Position numbers and translations under genes: made by a program. This document shows positions 36,130 to 44,751 of a stretch of 53,322 bases of DNA, piece after piece. Source of the DNA: an uncultured Collinsella sp. (GTDB taxonomy: Bacteria; Actinomycetota; Coriobacteriia; Coriobacteriales; Coriobacteriaceae); contig CAUBPS010000016.1 in the NCBI GenBank assembly GCA_958437935.1, positions 1 through 53,322 of the forward strand, read 5' to 3'. The number at the start of each line of letters is the position of its first letter. Position 1 is the first letter of the stretch. The notes beneath the pieces are model-generated. The model saw nothing but the letters and a program-made list of their open reading frames with translations, did no database searches and was not told the origin of the DNA.

Positions 36130-38880
36130 ATGTCTGACAAGCGCCGCACCTTTGCCGTTATCGACGGCAACTCGCTCATGCACCGCGCCTTCCACGCCGT
36201 GCCGCCCACCATGAATGCGCCGGACGGGCGCCCCACCAACGCGATCTTCGGCTTTCTGAACATGTTTCTCAAGATGATCGATGCCTTTAACCCCGACGGT
36301 GTGGTCGTGGCGTTTGACAAGGGCAAACCGCGCGTACGCATGGAGATGCTGCCGCAGTATAAGGCGCAACGCCCGCCCATGGACCCCGATCTGCATGCGC
36401 AGTTTCCGATGATCAAGGAGCTGCTCACCGCGCTCAACGTGCCGATTCTGCAGTCCGAGGGCTGGGAAGGCGACGATATCCTGGGAACCATGGCGCGCCT
36501 GGGTGAAGAGGCCGGCTGCGACATGCTGCTGGTGACCGGCGACCGCGACATGTATCAACTCGTGACCGAGCACGTCAACGTGGTCTCGACCCGCAAGGGC
36601 CTGTCCGACGTGGCGATCATGACGCCCGAGAGCGTGGACGACCTGTATCACGGCATTACGCCGGCGCTCGTGCCCGATTTTTACGGTCTAAAGGGCGATA
36701 CGTCGGACAACATTCCCGGCGTACCGGGCATCGGCCCCAAAAAGGCGAGCGCGCTCATCGCACAGTACGGCAGCTTGGACGAGGTCATCGCGCATGCCGA
36801 CGAGGTCAAGGGCAAGATGGGCGAGAACCTGCGTGCGCACATCGACGATGCGCTGCTGAGCCGCAAGGTCGCAACCATTCGCACCGATGCGCCCGTCGAG
36901 CTCGACTTTGACGAAACGTCCTTCCCGGCGTTTTCTGCCGACGAAGTGTCCGCGGCGCTGGGCACACTTGGTATCACCGCCATGCGGAACCGTTTCTTGG
37001 CGCTGATCGGCGGCGAGGGCGGGGCTGCTGCTGCCTCCAGTGTGTTTGAGATACCTGCTATGGTTCGCGCAGCCGCCGGCGATGCCGACGCGCTTGGTGC
37101 CGTTGCGGCTGAGGTCTCCCGCGCGATTGATGCCGGCGAGTGGGTCGCCGCCGTGGTGGACGACGACAAGGAAGAGGGCGCGCTCTTTGGATTGACGCGC
37201 ACGCTGTGGTTGGCGACGTCCAAGGGCCTGTTCGCGCTCGAGGAGGGCGACAGCGCCTCCACTGCCGTAGTCGATGGCTTCAACTTCGCTCACGGTGTGA
37301 TCGCCGGCGTGCTTGCGCGCCTGTTTATGGAGGGCCGCGTGGCGAGCCCGGATACGAAGGCGCTGCTGCACGAGCTTTCGCCCATCGATTCTTCTGAGCC
37401 CGAGCTCATGGATCCGCTCGCTGCCGATTCCACGCGTATCTTCGATACCGTGGTCGCCGCTTACCTGCTGGATTCCGATCGCTCCGAGTTCGATGAGGCA
37501 TATCTTGCCGATACGTATCTGCAGATGGCGCTGCCTGCGGTGCGCGGCGCAGAGGGTGCCGGCGAGGACGCTCCAGCGCCTGCCGCCCGTACTGCGGCTC
37601 TGACGCTGGCGCTCGTGATGCCGTTGCGCGAGTGCATGGCCCGTGAGAATGCCGCCAACGTGTTCGATGGCATCGAGATGCCGCTCGTTCCGGTGCTTGC
37701 CAAGATGGAGCGCGCGGGCATGCTCGTGGACCCCGATCGCCTGCGCAGTCTGTCCGAGGGTCTGGCGACCCAGATCACCGAGGTCGAGCGAAGCATTCGC
37801 GACCTTGCCGGTGATGAGACCTTTAATATTGGCAGTCCCATGCAGCTGTCGCATGTGCTCTTTGATGTGATGGGGCTTCCGACCAAGGGCCTCAAGAAGA
37901 CTAAGCGCGGCTACTATTCGACCAACGCCAAGGTGTTGAGCGACCTTGCCCGCGACCACGAAATCGTGCGTCTGATCTTGGATTGGCGTGAAAAGTCCAA
38001 AATCAAGTCCACCTATCTGGACACCCTGGGCCCGCTACGCCGTGGTGACGGTCGCGTACACACTACGTACAACCAGACCATCACGGCAACGGGGCGTCTG
38101 TCCTCGAGCGACCCGAACCTGCAGAACATCCCGACGCGCTCGGAGCTGGGTCGTACCGTTAAGACGGCGTTTTCGGCAGGCGAGGGAAGCGTCTTTTTGG
38201 CGGTGGACTACTCGCAGATCGAGCTGCGTCTGCTGGCGCATCTCTCGGGTGACGAGCACTTGGTGCGCGCCTTTAACGAGGGCGAGGACTTCCATGCCGA
38301 GACGGCGGCGCGCGTGTTCGGCGTGCCGGTGTCCGAGGTAACGCCCGACCTGCGCAGTCGCGCCAAGGCCGTGAACTTTGGCATCGTGTATGGTCAGCAG
38401 GCCTACGGCCTGTCGCAGTCGCTGCATATCTCGATGGCCGAGGCGCGCGACATGATCGACCGCTACTACGAGGCCTACCCGGGCGTGCGCACGTTCCTCG
38501 ACAACGTGGTGGCGCGCGCCAAGCAGACGGGCTACGCCGAGACCATGTACGGCCGCCGTCGTCATATTCCGGAGCTCAAGGCCAAAAATCCGCAGCTCCG
38601 CGGCTTTGGCGAGCGCACGGCCATGAACCACCCCATGCAGGGCACCGCCGCCGACATCATCAAGATCGCCATGGCCCGCGTAAGCCGCCGCCTGGAAGAA
38701 GAGGGCTTTGCTGCTCACATGATCCTGCAAGTGCACGACGAACTGGACTTTGAGTGTCCCGTCGACGAAGTCGAGCGCCTCACCGCCATGGTCCGCGACG
38801 TCATGGAACACGTAGTAGACCTCCGCGTCCCCCTAATCGCCGAAGCTTCGACTGGAGTGACCTGGGCAGACGCCAAATAG
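36130..38880 (+). CDS. polA: DNA polymerase I
   Basis: Repairs gaps and processes Okazaki fragments. The 916-aa protein has an N-terminal 5'-nuclease domain (about 1-300: FAVIDGNSLMHRAFHA, GWEGDDILGT, LVTGDRDMYQLV, GDTSDNIPGVPGIG), a middle domain with the 3'-5' exonuclease position but without its metal-binding DXE signature, so probably inactive in proofreading, and the polymerase domain (about 540-916) with DYSQIELRLLAH, RSRAKAVNFGIVYG and QVHDELDFEC. ATG 36130 has GAGG upstream. Confidence 0.96.
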   Translation: MSDKRRTFAVIDGNSLMHRAFHAVPPTMNAPDGRPTNAIFGFLNMFLKMIDAFNPDGVVVAFDKGKPRVRMEMLPQYKAQRPPMDPDLHAQFPMIKELLTALNVPILQSEGWEGDDILGTMARLGEEAGCDMLLVTGDRDMYQLVTEHVNVVSTRKGLSDVAIMTPESVDDLYHGITPALVPDFYGLKGDTSDNIPGVPGIGPKKASALIAQYGSLDEVIAHADEVKGKMGENLRAHIDDALLSRKVATIRTDAPVELDFDETSFPAFSADEVSAALGTLGITAMRNRFLALIGGEGGAAAASSVFEIPAMVRAAAGDADALGAVAAEVSRAIDAGEWVAAVVDDDKEEGALFGLTRTLWLATSKGLFALEEGDSASTAVVDGFNFAHGVIAGVLARLFMEGRVASPDTKALLHELSPIDSSEPELMDPLAADSTRIFDTVVAAYLLDSDRSEFDEAYLADTYLQMALPAVRGAEGAGEDAPAPAARTAALTLALVMPLRECMARENAANVFDGIEMPLVPVLAKMERAGMLVDPDRLRSLSEGLATQITEVERSIRDLAGDETFNIGSPMQLSHVLFDVMGLPTKGLKKTKRGYYSTNAKVLSDLARDHEIVRLILDWREKSKIKSTYLDTLGPLRRGDGRVHTTYNQTITATGRLSSSDPNLQNIPTRSELGRTVKTAFSAGEGSVFLAVDYSQIELRLLAHLSGDEHLVRAFNEGEDFHAETAARVFGVPVSEVTPDLRSRAKAVNFGIVYGQQAYGLSQSLHISMAEARDMIDRYYEAYPGVRTFLDNVVARAKQTGYAETMYGRRRHIPELKAKNPQLRGFGERTAMNHPMQGTAADIIKIAMARVSRRLEEEGFAAHMILQVHDELDFECPVDEVERLTAMVRDVMEHVVDLRVPLIAEASTGVTWADAK

Positions 38881-38927
38881 GAAAGCACTCGGAAAGGCAA
38901 GCTCGCCCAAGACGCAAGCCCCCACAT

Positions 38928-38968
38928 ACTTAAGATTTGGGACAAACACTACTGATTAATTTGTCCCA
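38928..38968. repeat. Dispersed repeat E, copy 1
   Basis: Sequence beginning CTTAAGATTTGGGACAAA, with arms TGGGACAAA (38938-38946) and TTTGTCCCA (38960-38968) and CTGATTAA in the loop. A second copy with the same frame is at 53093-53130. Role unknown. Confidence 0.7.
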
Positions 38969-38980
38969 CAGTAACCAAAA

Positions 38981-39017
38981 CAGAGGGGAGCCCCTTCCAA
39001 CAAGGAGCTCCCCTCTG
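38981..39017. terminator. Hairpin after polA
   Basis: An 11-bp perfect stem CAGAGGGGAGC / GCTCCCCTCTG about 100 bp after polA. No T tract follows, so it is a terminator only by position and stem strength. Confidence 0.5.
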
Positions 39018-39052
39018 CTCAAATCATTTCAGCTAAGTATCTCGACACTCAA

Positions 39053-39247
39053 GACGCCATCTTGGCGGCAGGAAAGTAAACCTAGGGCCTGGCCGGGCGG
39101 CACGGGTTAACTTTTCGTAGATTCCGCACGCAAAGAAAGCCACTTAATGTGGCTTTCGTCTTGCGCAGGACCTGACCGAGCGAAAAGTTAACCCGTGCCG
39201 CCCGGCCAGGCCCGATGGGACGGCTAACGAGCCGCCAAGATGGCGTC
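39053..39247. repeat. 195-bp two-storey palindrome between polA and HAD gene
   Basis: Outer arms 39053-39069 and 39231-39247 are perfect 17-bp complements (GACGCCATCTTGGCGGC). Inner arms 39085-39117 and 39181-39213 are perfect 33-bp complements, starting GGGCCTGGCCGGGCGGCACG. A third hairpin (GAAAGCCAC / GTGGCTTTC) forms the tip. The right outer arm is inside the HAD coding region (its last six codons), so the left outer arm is an inverted copy of a coding end. The genes converge here. Confidence 0.9.
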
Positions 39248-40051
39248 GATGAGCGTCAGTACGCCCCCGTCGTTGTTGCTCGGAATGCGCCACTTGGCGT
39301 GCGCGTTCATGTGCTCCTCGGCATTGTCCACGATAAAGCTATGCCCGACGCGCTCCAGCATGGGAATATCGTTGTAGGTGTCGCCCACGGCGGCAGCGTC
39401 GGCGATATCGATGCCCAGGTGCTCGCACAAATGCGCCACGCCCGAACCCTTGTCGACGCCCAGGTTCATAAAGTCGATCCACTCGCGGCCCGCATTGGTG
39501 ACGTAGAGCTGATCCGAGAACGCGGGGCTATAGGTCTCGCGGAATGCGGGCTCGGCATCGTAGGCAGGGAAAAAGACCGAGATCTTATTGGACTCGATAT
39601 CAAGGCCCTCAAAGGTGTCGACATAGTTGATCGTGTTGTAGTACACGCTGATCTCGTCGTGGTACTGATGGTCGCGGGCGAGCACATAGAACTCGTCGTA
39701 GCAGCACAGGACGGGAACGGCGCGCGGGTCCTCCGAGGCACGAGCGAGCACCTGCTGATACAGCGCCACATCGATGTTGCTCTTATAGATATAGCTGCCG
39801 CGATAGATGACGCAGGCGCCGTTGTCGGGACAAAAGGCGAGGCGGTTCTTGATGCCCTCGAACATCTCTTCGAGCTTGGGGGCTGGACGTCCGCTGGCGG
39901 GGCAGAATACGATGCCGGCTTCGGCGAGCTTGTCCAGGCGTTCGTCAAGGCCTTGCGGCAGCACGCGCTCGTCGGTCAGCAGCGTCTTGTCCATGTCGAC
40001 GGCGATGAGCTTAATGTTTCCGATATTGGCGTCCGATTCGTAAGTTTGCAT
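39224..40051 (-). CDS. Cof-type HAD-IIB phosphatase
   Basis: A 275-aa cytoplasmic phosphatase of the haloacid dehalogenase superfamily, subclass IIB. Motif I is IAVDMDKTLL, motif II lies in CPASGRP, the Lys of motif III is in GVDKGSGVAHLCEHLGI and motif IV is AVGDTYNDIPMLE. Sugar phosphates or FMN are typical substrates; none can be assigned here. The final codons form one arm of the palindrome at 39053-39247. Transcribed away from argG. Confidence 0.9.
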   Translation of the reverse strand: MQTYESDANIGNIKLIAVDMDKTLLTDERVLPQGLDERLDKLAEAGIVFCPASGRPAPKLEEMFEGIKNRLAFCPDNGACVIYRGSYIYKSNIDVALYQQVLARASEDPRAVPVLCCYDEFYVLARDHQYHDEISVYYNTINYVDTFEGLDIESNKISVFFPAYDAEPAFRETYSPAFSDQLYVTNAGREWIDFMNLGVDKGSGVAHLCEHLGIDIADAAAVGDTYNDIPMLERVGHSFIVDNAEEHMNAHAKWRIPSNNDGGVLTLIDAILAAR

Positions 40052-40194
40052 AAAAGCGAGCCTTTCGTTTCGAAATTGTTTCAGACGTTATAACCATCAA
40101 CTCGTAGTCAGGCGTATTTTCGCAGGATTGGCGCGTATTTGCATCACTATTCACAAACTAATGAAAAAACTTTTCAGAAATTTGAATTTGTCGC

Positions 40195-40222
40195 TTGTGC
40201 CGCGGGCACTTTAGCGTAATAT
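40195..40222 (+). promoter_or_regulatory. Probable promoter of the argG leader
   Basis: TTGTGC (40195-40200) and TAATAT (40217-40222) with a 16-bp spacer lie about 105 bp before the leader ORF. The -35 match is weak, the -10 good. Confidence 0.4.
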
Positions 40223-40325
40223 AGCGACCATCGAAAACGGAGACGGAAAAACAACCGCTTACCGAGGAAAAGGTACCGTTTACGATATTAGAATTGCGCC
40301 CGGCGATAGGTGAAAGGAGAGGCAG

Positions 40326-40400
40326 ATGCAGTTCGTAAAGATCATCACTACTGCAGACAATGCCATCCGACGCCAGCGCGCAATTTCCCGACGACGATAA
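40326..40400 (+). CDS. Arginine-rich leader peptide of argG
   Basis: A 24-codon ORF too short for usual annotation, beginning MQFVKIITT and ending AIRRQRAISRRR. Six of the last ten residues are Arg, with three consecutive CGA codons just before the TAA stop. GAAAGGAG lies 8 nt upstream of the ATG. It is followed by a hairpin that begins within the last Arg codons (40393-40408), a terminator-like hairpin (40408-40441), and then argG at 40606. This is the standard plan of amino-acid-sensing transcription attenuation, with arginine as the sensed residue (inference; not demonstrated). Confidence 0.78.
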   Translation: MQFVKIITTADNAIRRQRAISRRR

Positions 40401-40441
40401 CAATCGTCTCTGTCCGCATGGGGCTAAATGCCCCAACAGAG
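40393..40441 (+). promoter_or_regulatory. Attenuator-like hairpins in the argG leader
   Basis: Hairpin 1: GACGAT-AACA-ATCGTC (40393-40408), overlapping the last Arg codon and the stop. Hairpin 2: outer CTCTGT (40408-40413) with ACAGAG (40436-40441), inner GGGGC-TAAAT-GCCCC (40420-40434), followed by TCATTTTG. The two share one base only, so how ribosome stalling would change folding is not clear from these two alone. The remaining 165 nt before argG contain no further gene. Confidence 0.6.
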
Positions 40442-40605
40442 TCATTTTGAGGTCGTTGGGTTTTAGCACGACATTGCTGCATGTTTCTAGGGCATGTATG
40501 TGCTGATTTTTGCTATTTAACCTGATATTGCACGGTATTTGACCTTGAAATGACTTGCAACTGACCGATGTTCTAACTAGCTACCAAGGGCGAAAGGAAA
40601 CAGCC

Positions 40606-41832
40606 ATGAGCAAGGAAAAAGTCGTTCTCGCATATTCCGGTGGTCTTGATACATCCGTATGTGTCAAGTGGCTCCAGGACGAGAAGAATCTCGATGTCGT
40701 TTGCGTCTGCGGCAATGTTGGCCAGGAGGAGACCGGCCTGGATGCCAAGAAGCAGAAGGCGCTCGACCTGGGCGTTCTCGATTGCCAGGTGCTCGACCTG
40801 CGCGACGAGTTCTCCGATGAGTTCCTGACTAAGGCCATCGCCGCAAACTCCATGTACGAGAACAAGTATCCGCTGCTCTCCGCCCTGTCTCGCCCGCTGC
40901 TCGCCAAGAAGCTCGTCGAGGTCGCTCACGAGTTTGGCGCCACGTATGTCGCCCACGGCTGCACCGGCAAGGGCAACGACCAGGTCCGTTTTGAGGCTGC
41001 CGTCAAGGCGCTCGACCCCGAGCTCAAGGTGATCGCCCCGGTTCGCGAGTGGGATCTGAAGTGCCGTCCCGATGAGGTTGCCTATGCTCACGCCCACAAC
41101 GTGCCGGTTCCCGAGGGCGCCAACGACAACCCCTATTCCATCGACGATAACCTGTGGGGTCGTGCCATCGAGTGCGGTCACCTGGAGGATCCCTGGAACG
41201 AGCCGCTCGACGACGCCTGGGTTATGACCAAGAACCCCGAGGACACGCCCGACACCCCGACGTATACCGAGATTGAGTTTGAGGCCGGCAAGCCCGTCGC
41301 CGTCGACGGCAAGAAGATGAAGCTCTCCGGGATCGTCATCGCACTCAACAAGATCTCTGGCGACAACGGCTTTGGCCGTCTCGACCTGGTCGAGGACCGT
41401 CTAGTGGGCCTCAAGAGCCGCGAGTGCTATGAGGTTCCCGGTGCCCTGACGCTCATCACCGCCCACAAGGCGCTTGAGGACATTTGCGTCGAGGGCGACC
41501 TGCTCAAGGCCAAGATTAAGCTCGAGCAGGATTGGGCCACCGCCGTGTACAACGGCCAGTGGTACAGCCCGCTCAAAAACGCGCTCGACGCCTTTATGGC
41601 CGACACCCAGAAGTTCGTGACCGGTACCGTCCGTCTGAAGTTCTTTAAGGGCAACTGCCATGTCGTCGGCCGCAAGAGCCCCTTCAGCCTCTACGACTAC
41701 GGTCTGGCCACCTACGACCGCGACACCACGTTTGACGAGAAGGCCAGCGCCGGCTTTATCGAGATCGATACGCTGTCGCTCAAGACGTGGGCTAAGGTCC
41801 AGGGTCCCAGCTCCGCTGCCGCCCAGGCCTAA
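40606..41832 (+). CDS. argG: Argininosuccinate synthase
   Basis: Condenses citrulline and aspartate with ATP in the penultimate step of arginine synthesis. The 408-aa product shows the PP-loop AYSGGLDTSVCVKWL, the aspartate/citrulline-binding segments GCTGKGNDQVRFE and DDNLWGRAIE, and SPFSLYDYGLATYD. ATG 40606 has GAAAGGA 9 nt upstream. Preceded by the Arg-rich leader peptide and followed, after about 520 bp, by argH. Confidence 0.97.
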   Translation: MSKEKVVLAYSGGLDTSVCVKWLQDEKNLDVVCVCGNVGQEETGLDAKKQKALDLGVLDCQVLDLRDEFSDEFLTKAIAANSMYENKYPLLSALSRPLLAKKLVEVAHEFGATYVAHGCTGKGNDQVRFEAAVKALDPELKVIAPVREWDLKCRPDEVAYAHAHNVPVPEGANDNPYSIDDNLWGRAIECGHLEDPWNEPLDDAWVMTKNPEDTPDTPTYTEIEFEAGKPVAVDGKKMKLSGIVIALNKISGDNGFGRLDLVEDRLVGLKSRECYEVPGALTLITAHKALEDICVEGDLLKAKIKLEQDWATAVYNGQWYSPLKNALDAFMADTQKFVTGTVRLKFFKGNCHVVGRKSPFSLYDYGLATYDRDTTFDEKASAGFIEIDTLSLKTWAKVQGPSSAAAQA

Positions 41833-41985
41833 CGCCTCCTTCCTTTGGTATCTGCGCGGCCCATCCGCGTGATACAAAACGGGCGCACGGGGTCCCTACC
41901 TTTCGTTATGCTTGCTGACACTTCTTAACATCGGTGGCCCCTACGTTCCGCCCGCATATATGATGCCGCGTCTGCGGCTGAGTCC

Positions 41986-42015
41986 GAGCCCCGCCGGGGT
42001 TGTCCGGCGGGGCTC
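41986..42015. repeat. Hairpin between argG and the small ORF
   Basis: A 12-bp stem GAGCCCCGCCGG / CCGGCGGGGCTC with a 6-nt loop, followed by CTTCTATC. It may terminate argG transcription or regulate the downstream small ORF and argH. Confidence 0.55.
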
Positions 42016-42067
42016 CTTCTATCAATTTGGCGGCTCTGTGCCTATATATATCTGAGGAGTATCCATT

Positions 42068-42238
42068 ATGTTCAATGCTATCGCGCATGCCTTACTTGCC
42101 CTCGCGCCCGAGTTCGATACTGCAAAGGTCGAGGACGTTCCTATGAGCCTGAAGGCCTGGATCGATGGTTCGCAAGGCAATATCCGGAGGGAGACGTTGG
42201 GTGCCAAGTGCATGGTGCGTCACTTCTTTGCAAATTAG
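42068..42238 (+). CDS. Small ORF between argG and argH (56 aa)
   Basis: A 56-codon frame (MFNAIAHALLALAPEF to MVRHFFAN) with TGAGGAG 9 nt before its ATG, a good ribosome site. The product has no membrane segment and no motif that I recognise; codon use is similar to the neighbours. It ends about 120 bp before argH. It may be a real small protein or part of an argH leader region. It has two adjacent Arg codons (CGG AGG) but not the Arg-run seen in the argG leader. Confidence 0.5.
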   Translation: MFNAIAHALLALAPEFDTAKVEDVPMSLKAWIDGSQGNIRRETLGAKCMVRHFFAN

Positions 42239-42356
42239 CTACATGGCCCCGCGCACGGTGGGGAATGTGTAAAACTAGCGGTTGAAAAATCGCTTTAGCG
42301 ACAGGGCGCATTGCTTTGGGCGCTTGTTTTGGTATTTGGAGAAAGGGGACGGTTCC

Positions 42357-43787
42357 ATGGCTCTTTGGGGCGGTCGTTTTGAGGCGGGAGTGGCCGAGGT
42401 CACGCAGGAGTTTGGCGCGTCGCTGCCGGTCGACAAACATCTCTATAAGCAGGATATCGCCGGTTCTAAGGCGCATGCCAAGATGCTGGCGGCCCAGGGC
42501 ATCATCAGTGCCGGGGACGAGCAGGCGATTGCCGAGGGCCTGACCGGAATCGAGCAGGATATCGATGCCGGCAACTTCACCTTCGATATCAACGATGAGG
42601 ACATTCATATGTCCATCGAGAGCGAGCTGACGCGCCGTATCGGCGAGGCCGGCAAGCGCTTGCATACCGGGCGTTCGCGCAACGACCAGGTGGCGACCGA
42701 TACGCGCCTGGGCGTCAAGGCGTTGGCCAAGGAGCTCATGGAGGCCAACCTGCAGTTGCGCCATGTGCTGGTGGATGCGGCCAAGAAGTACGACAAGGTG
42801 ATTCTGCCGGGCTACACGCACATGCAGCATGCTCAGCCCGTGCTGCTGTCACATCATCTGCTGGCGTATTCCTGGATGTTCGCGCGCGACTTTACACGCC
42901 TGAAGGCCGCCTTTGATGCCGCCGACAACTGCCCGCTGGGGGCTGCCGCGCTTGCCGGTACGAGCTATCCGCTCGATCGCCAGATGACGGCTGCCGAGCT
43001 TGGCTTTGCGGGCGTGATTCCCAACTCGCTCGATGCGGTTTCCGACCGTGATTTCCTGCTCGATCTGCATTACGCCGGCTCCGTCATGGCCATGCATCTG
43101 TCGCGTCTTTCCGAGGAGATCGTGCTGTGGTCGAGCTCCGAATTTGGCTTCATCACGCTTTCCGACTCCTACTCCACCGGCTCGTCCATCATGCCGCAGA
43201 AGAAGAATCCCGACTTTGCCGAGCTTATCCGCGGCAAGAGCGGCCGTGTGTATGGCAACCTGGTGCAGCTGCTCGTGACCATGAAGGGCCTGCCACTCGC
43301 ATATAACAAGGACTTGCAGGAGGACAAGGAGGGCGCGCTCGATACCGCCCATACGCTCATGCAGTGCCTGTCGGTTATGGCCGGTATGATTTCGACTTGG
43401 ACCGTCAACGAGGATGCCATGGCTCGCGAGTGCGGCGTGGGGCACCTTGCCGCTACCGATGTTGCCGATTACCTGGCCAAGCGTGGCCTGCCGTTCCGTG
43501 AGGCGCATGCCGTGGTGGGCCATCTGGTCCTGATGTGTGAGAAGCGCGGCTGCAATCTTGAGGACCTGCCGTTTGAGGTGTTCCAGGAGGCAAGCCCGCT
43601 CTTTGAGCGCGATATTACCGAGGCGCTCGACATCCCGTCGATTGTCGCCGCGCGCACGACCGAGGGCGGTACCGCCCCTGCCGCCGTTGCCGTGCAGCTG
43701 CAGCGTGCCGAGGCACAGCTCGTTGCCGACGAAGGTGTGTTTGGCTCGTTGACCAAGGTCGTCGAGATGGGCCACGGAGCTAATTAG
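42357..43787 (+). CDS. argH: Argininosuccinate lyase
   Basis: Splits argininosuccinate into arginine and fumarate, last step of arginine synthesis. The 476-aa product has MALWGGRFEAGV at the start, HTGRSRNDQVATDTRL, GYTHMQHAQPV (catalytic His) and the signature GSSIMPQKKNPDFAEL with the catalytic Ser. ATG 42357 follows GAAAGGGGA; upstream codons to 42282 lack support. Confidence 0.97.
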   Translation: MALWGGRFEAGVAEVTQEFGASLPVDKHLYKQDIAGSKAHAKMLAAQGIISAGDEQAIAEGLTGIEQDIDAGNFTFDINDEDIHMSIESELTRRIGEAGKRLHTGRSRNDQVATDTRLGVKALAKELMEANLQLRHVLVDAAKKYDKVILPGYTHMQHAQPVLLSHHLLAYSWMFARDFTRLKAAFDAADNCPLGAAALAGTSYPLDRQMTAAELGFAGVIPNSLDAVSDRDFLLDLHYAGSVMAMHLSRLSEEIVLWSSSEFGFITLSDSYSTGSSIMPQKKNPDFAELIRGKSGRVYGNLVQLLVTMKGLPLAYNKDLQEDKEGALDTAHTLMQCLSVMAGMISTWTVNEDAMARECGVGHLAATDVADYLAKRGLPFREAHAVVGHLVLMCEKRGCNLEDLPFEVFQEASPLFERDITEALDIPSIVAARTTEGGTAPAAVAVQLQRAEAQLVADEGVFGSLTKVVEMGHGAN

Positions 43788-44164
43788 CTTATAGGATGCG
43801 TCTGTCTGGTGCGTTCATCATATCTTGCCTTTACGGGTGCTCGCTACGGTGGGCGCCCGTTTTGTTATAGGGAAGGAAGGAGCTTGTCGAGAACTTTTGT
43901 AGGACCTTTGGGCAGGTTGTGATGGGGGTGCGTTCACGGGCGGCAATCGACCGTCCGTTCTGTTCGTTGCAGTTGGAAGTGGGGCGGATGGTACTCTAGT
44001 CGGGCTTCGGAACAGAAGTGACACATATGGAGCGCTTCAATTAATAATAACGCTTCAATAAACGGCTTTTTGTTTAACTGCAGCTAGAACTCTGTTACGA
44101 TGCAGTCCAGGCGGGTGCCGGAATGGGACTTGGGCACGCGCGAACCTACTTGAAAGGCTACCTT
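43788..44164 (+). other. argH-ndk intergenic region
   Basis: A 377-bp stretch without a gene. It begins with an argH terminator (stem ACGGGTGCTC / GGGCGCCCGT with two G-U pairs, 43833-43864, and a TTTG tail). Two direct copies of CGCTTCAAT (44033-44041 and 44051-44059) lie 18 bp apart, followed by a weak promoter pair TTTAAC (44073-44078) and TACGAT (44096-44101) with a 17-bp spacer, probably for ndk. The direct repeats could be an operator. Confidence 0.5.
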
Positions 44165-44569
44165 ATGGCTATCGAGAAGACCTTCATCATGATTAAGCCC
44201 GACGCTGTGCGCGACCGCAAGATCGGCGAGATCGTTGCTCGCATTGAGCGCAGCGGCCTTGTCATCGAGCGCATGGAGATGACCACGCTCGAGCGCGCCA
44301 CCGTCGAGGAGCACTACGCTCATCTGGCCGACAAGCCCTTCTTTGGCGGTCTGTGCGACTTTATGACGAGCGGTCCGGTCGTCAAGATGGTCGTTTCCGG
44401 TCTCTCCGCTGTTGCTAAGATGCGCACCCTCATGGGCGCTACTAATCCGCTTGACGCTGCTCCTGGTACCATCCGCGGCGACTTTGCCGTCGATGTCAAC
44501 GCCAACGTGATCCACGGCTCCGACTGCCTGGAGAACGCCGAGATTGAGATCAAGCGCTTCTTTGGCTAA
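44165..44569 (+). CDS. ndk: Nucleoside-diphosphate kinase
   Basis: Transfers the gamma phosphate from ATP to NDPs through a phosphohistidine. The 134-aa product starts IEKTFIMIKPDAV and has the active-site motif NVIHGSDCLENAEIEI with the catalytic His. Residues AATNPLDAAPGTIRGDFA (shown in part: NPLDAAPGTIRGDF) fit the nucleotide-binding segment. ATG 44165 has GAAAGG upstream. A strong terminator follows. Confidence 0.97.
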   Translation: MAIEKTFIMIKPDAVRDRKIGEIVARIERSGLVIERMEMTTLERATVEEHYAHLADKPFFGGLCDFMTSGPVVKMVVSGLSAVAKMRTLMGATNPLDAAPGTIRGDFAVDVNANVIHGSDCLENAEIEIKRFFG

Positions 44570-44607
44570 ACCAGCTTTGACTCCTTAAAGCTGTTAGCGT
44601 GTGGCTT

Positions 44608-44643
44608 GGGCGCCGCGGAACTCCATCCGCGGCGCCCTTTTTA
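44608..44643 (+). terminator. Terminator after ndk
   Basis: A 12-bp perfect stem GGGCGCCGCGGA / TCCGCGGCGCCC with a 6-nt loop and T6 tail. Confidence 0.92.
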
Positions 44644-44684
44644 TCCCAACAGGTTTTTGGTAAACGCTCACAAATCTACTAAAG

Positions 44685-44724
44685 AGCCCCCGCCTGGAAT
44701 GTGCGTGCATTCCAGGCGGGGGCT
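44685..44724. terminator. 17-bp hairpin at the end of rpiB
   Basis: A perfect stem AGCCCCCGCCTGGAATG with its complement and a 6-nt loop. On the minus strand it follows rpiB by about 28 nt and is followed by CTCTTTAG. Confidence 0.65.
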
Positions 44725-44751
44725 GTCGTTAGCGTATGGCGTTGTAAGTCT

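Noticed and set aside
37000..37650. Active proofreading domain in DNA polymerase I
   Set aside because: The middle domain is present but no DXE metal-binding motif is visible, so no 3'-5' exonuclease activity is claimed.
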